A stretch of 6,308 bases of DNA from an uncultured Eubacteriaceae bacterium. GTDB taxonomy: Bacteria > Bacillota > Clostridia > Lachnospirales > CAG-274. The stretch's first letter is position 1; each line of letters opens with the position of its first letter. The notes under the pieces were generated by a model. The model was not told the origin of the DNA, made no database searches, and saw only the letters and a list, made by a program, of their open reading frames with translations. The DNA lies in NCBI GenBank assembly GCA_947565475.1, contig CANOGI010000131.1:1-6308 (forward strand), read 5' to 3'. Shown one piece after another: positions 4,884 to 6,308 of the stretch. Position numbers and translations under genes: made by a program.

Positions 4884-6308
4884 TTATATATTTAGAACTT
4901 TTGTTTGAATTTTCTCTCTGAATGAGATATCGTGCTCGACGAATATAAGGGTAGGCTGATATTTTATAATTACGTCCTCAATTTGTATTCGGGAAAATAT
5001 ATCTATAAAATTTAAAGGTTCATCCCATATATATAGATTGGCCTCTTCACAAAGGCTTTTTGCTATTAAAACTTTCTTTTTCTGTCCGCCGCTGAAATCA
5101 GCTATATTTTTATCGAACTGTTCTCTTGAAAAGTCAAGTTTTCTTAGAATTGTTTTAAATAAACTTTCATCTATATTGTTATTATTGGCGAATTCTGAAA
5201 GATTACCGCTAAGCGTTTCTGTGTTTTGAGAAATATAAGAAAGTTTAAGCCCACTGCCAATGTTAATTTCTCCAGAGTAGCTTATATTTTCTCCGCAAAG
5301 CAATTTTAAGATACTTGATTTTCCACTGCCGTTTTTACCGCATAAAGCTATTCTATCGCCTCTTTTTATTTCAAAGCTGACATTTTCACATATTTTGTTA
5401 TTGTTATAAAATAAAGTTAGGTTTTTTACTTCCACAAGTCTATCTTTTGTAAATTTAACAGGAGATAATGAGAGAGATGGGGATTCATCAATGTTGTGTA
5501 ATAGTTTTGATTTTTCCTCAATGGCTTTTTCTTTTCTTGCGTCAATGTTTTTTGAGCGTTTCATAATTTTGGCGGCTTTATGTCCTACATAGCCCCTATC
5601 TATTTTTGAGCCGGAACTCATTGTGTTATATTTGCTTTTTTCGGTTATATCTGACCATGATGCACTTCGTTTTGCTGATTGAGATAATTTTGAGATTTCT
5701 TTTTTTAATTTTATATTTTCATTTATTTCAAAATTGTCTTGTTTAGTTTTATTCTCAAACCAGGACGAAAAGTTTCCTTTTTGTATTTCAATAGTTGTTT
5801 TATTTATTGATAAAACATGGTCTATACATCCGTCAAGCAATTTTCTGTCATGTGATACTAAAATAAACCCTTTTTTGTTATTTAAATATTTACATATAGC
5901 TAATCTTGCTTTCTCGTCCAAATGATTTGTAGGTTCATCAATGAGTAAGAAGCTATTAGAGATAAGAAATAACATCGCCAGTAATATTTTAGTTTGTTCT
6001 CCATATGATAAAGTTGAAAAGGGCCGATATAAAACGTCATTGTTGATTTCAAGCAATGACATTTCCCGCATAAATTCCCAATCTTCCCGTTCAGGGCATA
6101 TTTCATAAAATATTTCTATTGTGTTTTTTTCTTTATCTTGGATTTCATAGGGAAAGTATTCAAAATTAACCGATGAATGTATATTTCCGCTGAACTCATA
6201 TTTTCTTAAAAGAAGATTTAGAAATGTAGTTTTTCCCCGGCCGTTTCTTCAGATAAAACCTAATTTCCAGTAGGTATTTATTTGAAATCTTAAATTTTAA
6301 AAAACATT
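4884..6308 (-). pseudogene. Lsa-type ABC-F ribosome-protection protein, interrupted by two stops, 5' end outside window
   Basis: ABC-F proteins of this type are soluble twin ATPases that bind the ribosome and displace lincosamide, streptogramin A or pleuromutilin antibiotics. Read from the window edge, 474 codons are visible (family about 490-500). In-frame TAA lies at 6299-6297 and TGA at 6251-6249. The TGA replaces the first Gly of the Walker A motif: LGFI, stop, then RNGRGKTTFL. From there the frame is open to TAA 4886-4884. Taking Met at 6071 as residue 1, the parts are: signature LSYGEQTK (21-28), Walker B LLIDEPTNHLD (42-52), His74, a linker of about residues 95-210 with RSASWSD and SGSKIDRGYVGHKAAK, second Walker A GKNGSGKS (245-252), FSGGQ (326-330), IWDEP (348-352) and His380. 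A product from 6071 would lack the first Walker A; no good Shine-Dalgarno precedes it. Since TAA is also involved, UGA recoding cannot rescue the gene. Sequence error near the window edge is the main alternative. Confidence 0.8.

Noticed and set aside
6249..6251. TGA read as an amino acid (alternative genetic code) in the ABC-F gene, where Gly would fit
   Set aside because: The same window carries prfB with an intact UGA-dependent frameshift site, and a TAA stop lies upstream in the same frame, so recoding UGA would not restore the gene.
1..6308. CRISPR array, tRNA, rRNA, toxin-antitoxin pair or phage module
   Set aside because: No regularly spaced repeats, no tRNA or rRNA sequence that I recognise, and no small gene pair or phage gene; the window is mostly housekeeping genes.

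Overview
This A+T-rich window looks like a chromosomal fragment of a low-G+C Firmicute, probably from the Clostridia. The reasons are the secA–prfB gene order, the strong AAGGAGG-type ribosome binding sites, the frequent TTG and GTG starts, the intrinsic terminators, and an Lsa-type ABC-F relative at one end. It starts inside the last codons of secA and stops inside an ABC-F gene. I cannot tell whether the edges are contig ends.

Layout. Bases 1-51 are the SEC-C zinc-binding tail of SecA. Bases 52-447 are a long non-coding gap with a terminator for secA, a pair of mutually exclusive hairpins, and a duplicated -10-like element. Bases 448-1552 are prfB (release factor 2), read through a programmed +1 frameshift at CTT TGA C (520-526). 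It should be annotated as one 367-residue protein, not as an ORF starting at 596. A strong terminator (1578-1621) closes prfB. An S4-domain pseudouridine synthase (TTG start at 1634) and rnhA (RNase HI, TTG start at 2617) follow as a tightly spaced pair, closed by a hairpin with a T-run. After a gap with small stem-loops comes a membrane-anchored metallophosphoesterase (3265-4404). Bases 4405-4883 separate it from a convergent gene and hold several inverted repeats, including a perfect 23-bp one. The minus-strand gene at 4884-6308 is an Lsa-type ABC-F gene whose frame is broken by TGA in the first Walker A motif and TAA further upstream.

The forward genes are mostly housekeeping: protein export, translation termination, RNA modification and RNA/DNA hybrid removal. 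The phosphoesterase probably acts at the outer membrane face, and its substrate is unknown. The ABC-F gene is of the ribosome-protection type linked to lincosamide, streptogramin A and pleuromutilin resistance, but appears inactivated, or is affected by sequence errors near the window end.

I see no convincing new multi-gene system. The points most worth a second look are the prfB leader, the decayed ABC-F gene, the structured leader of the phosphoesterase, and the 78-bp inverted-repeat block at 4527-4604.
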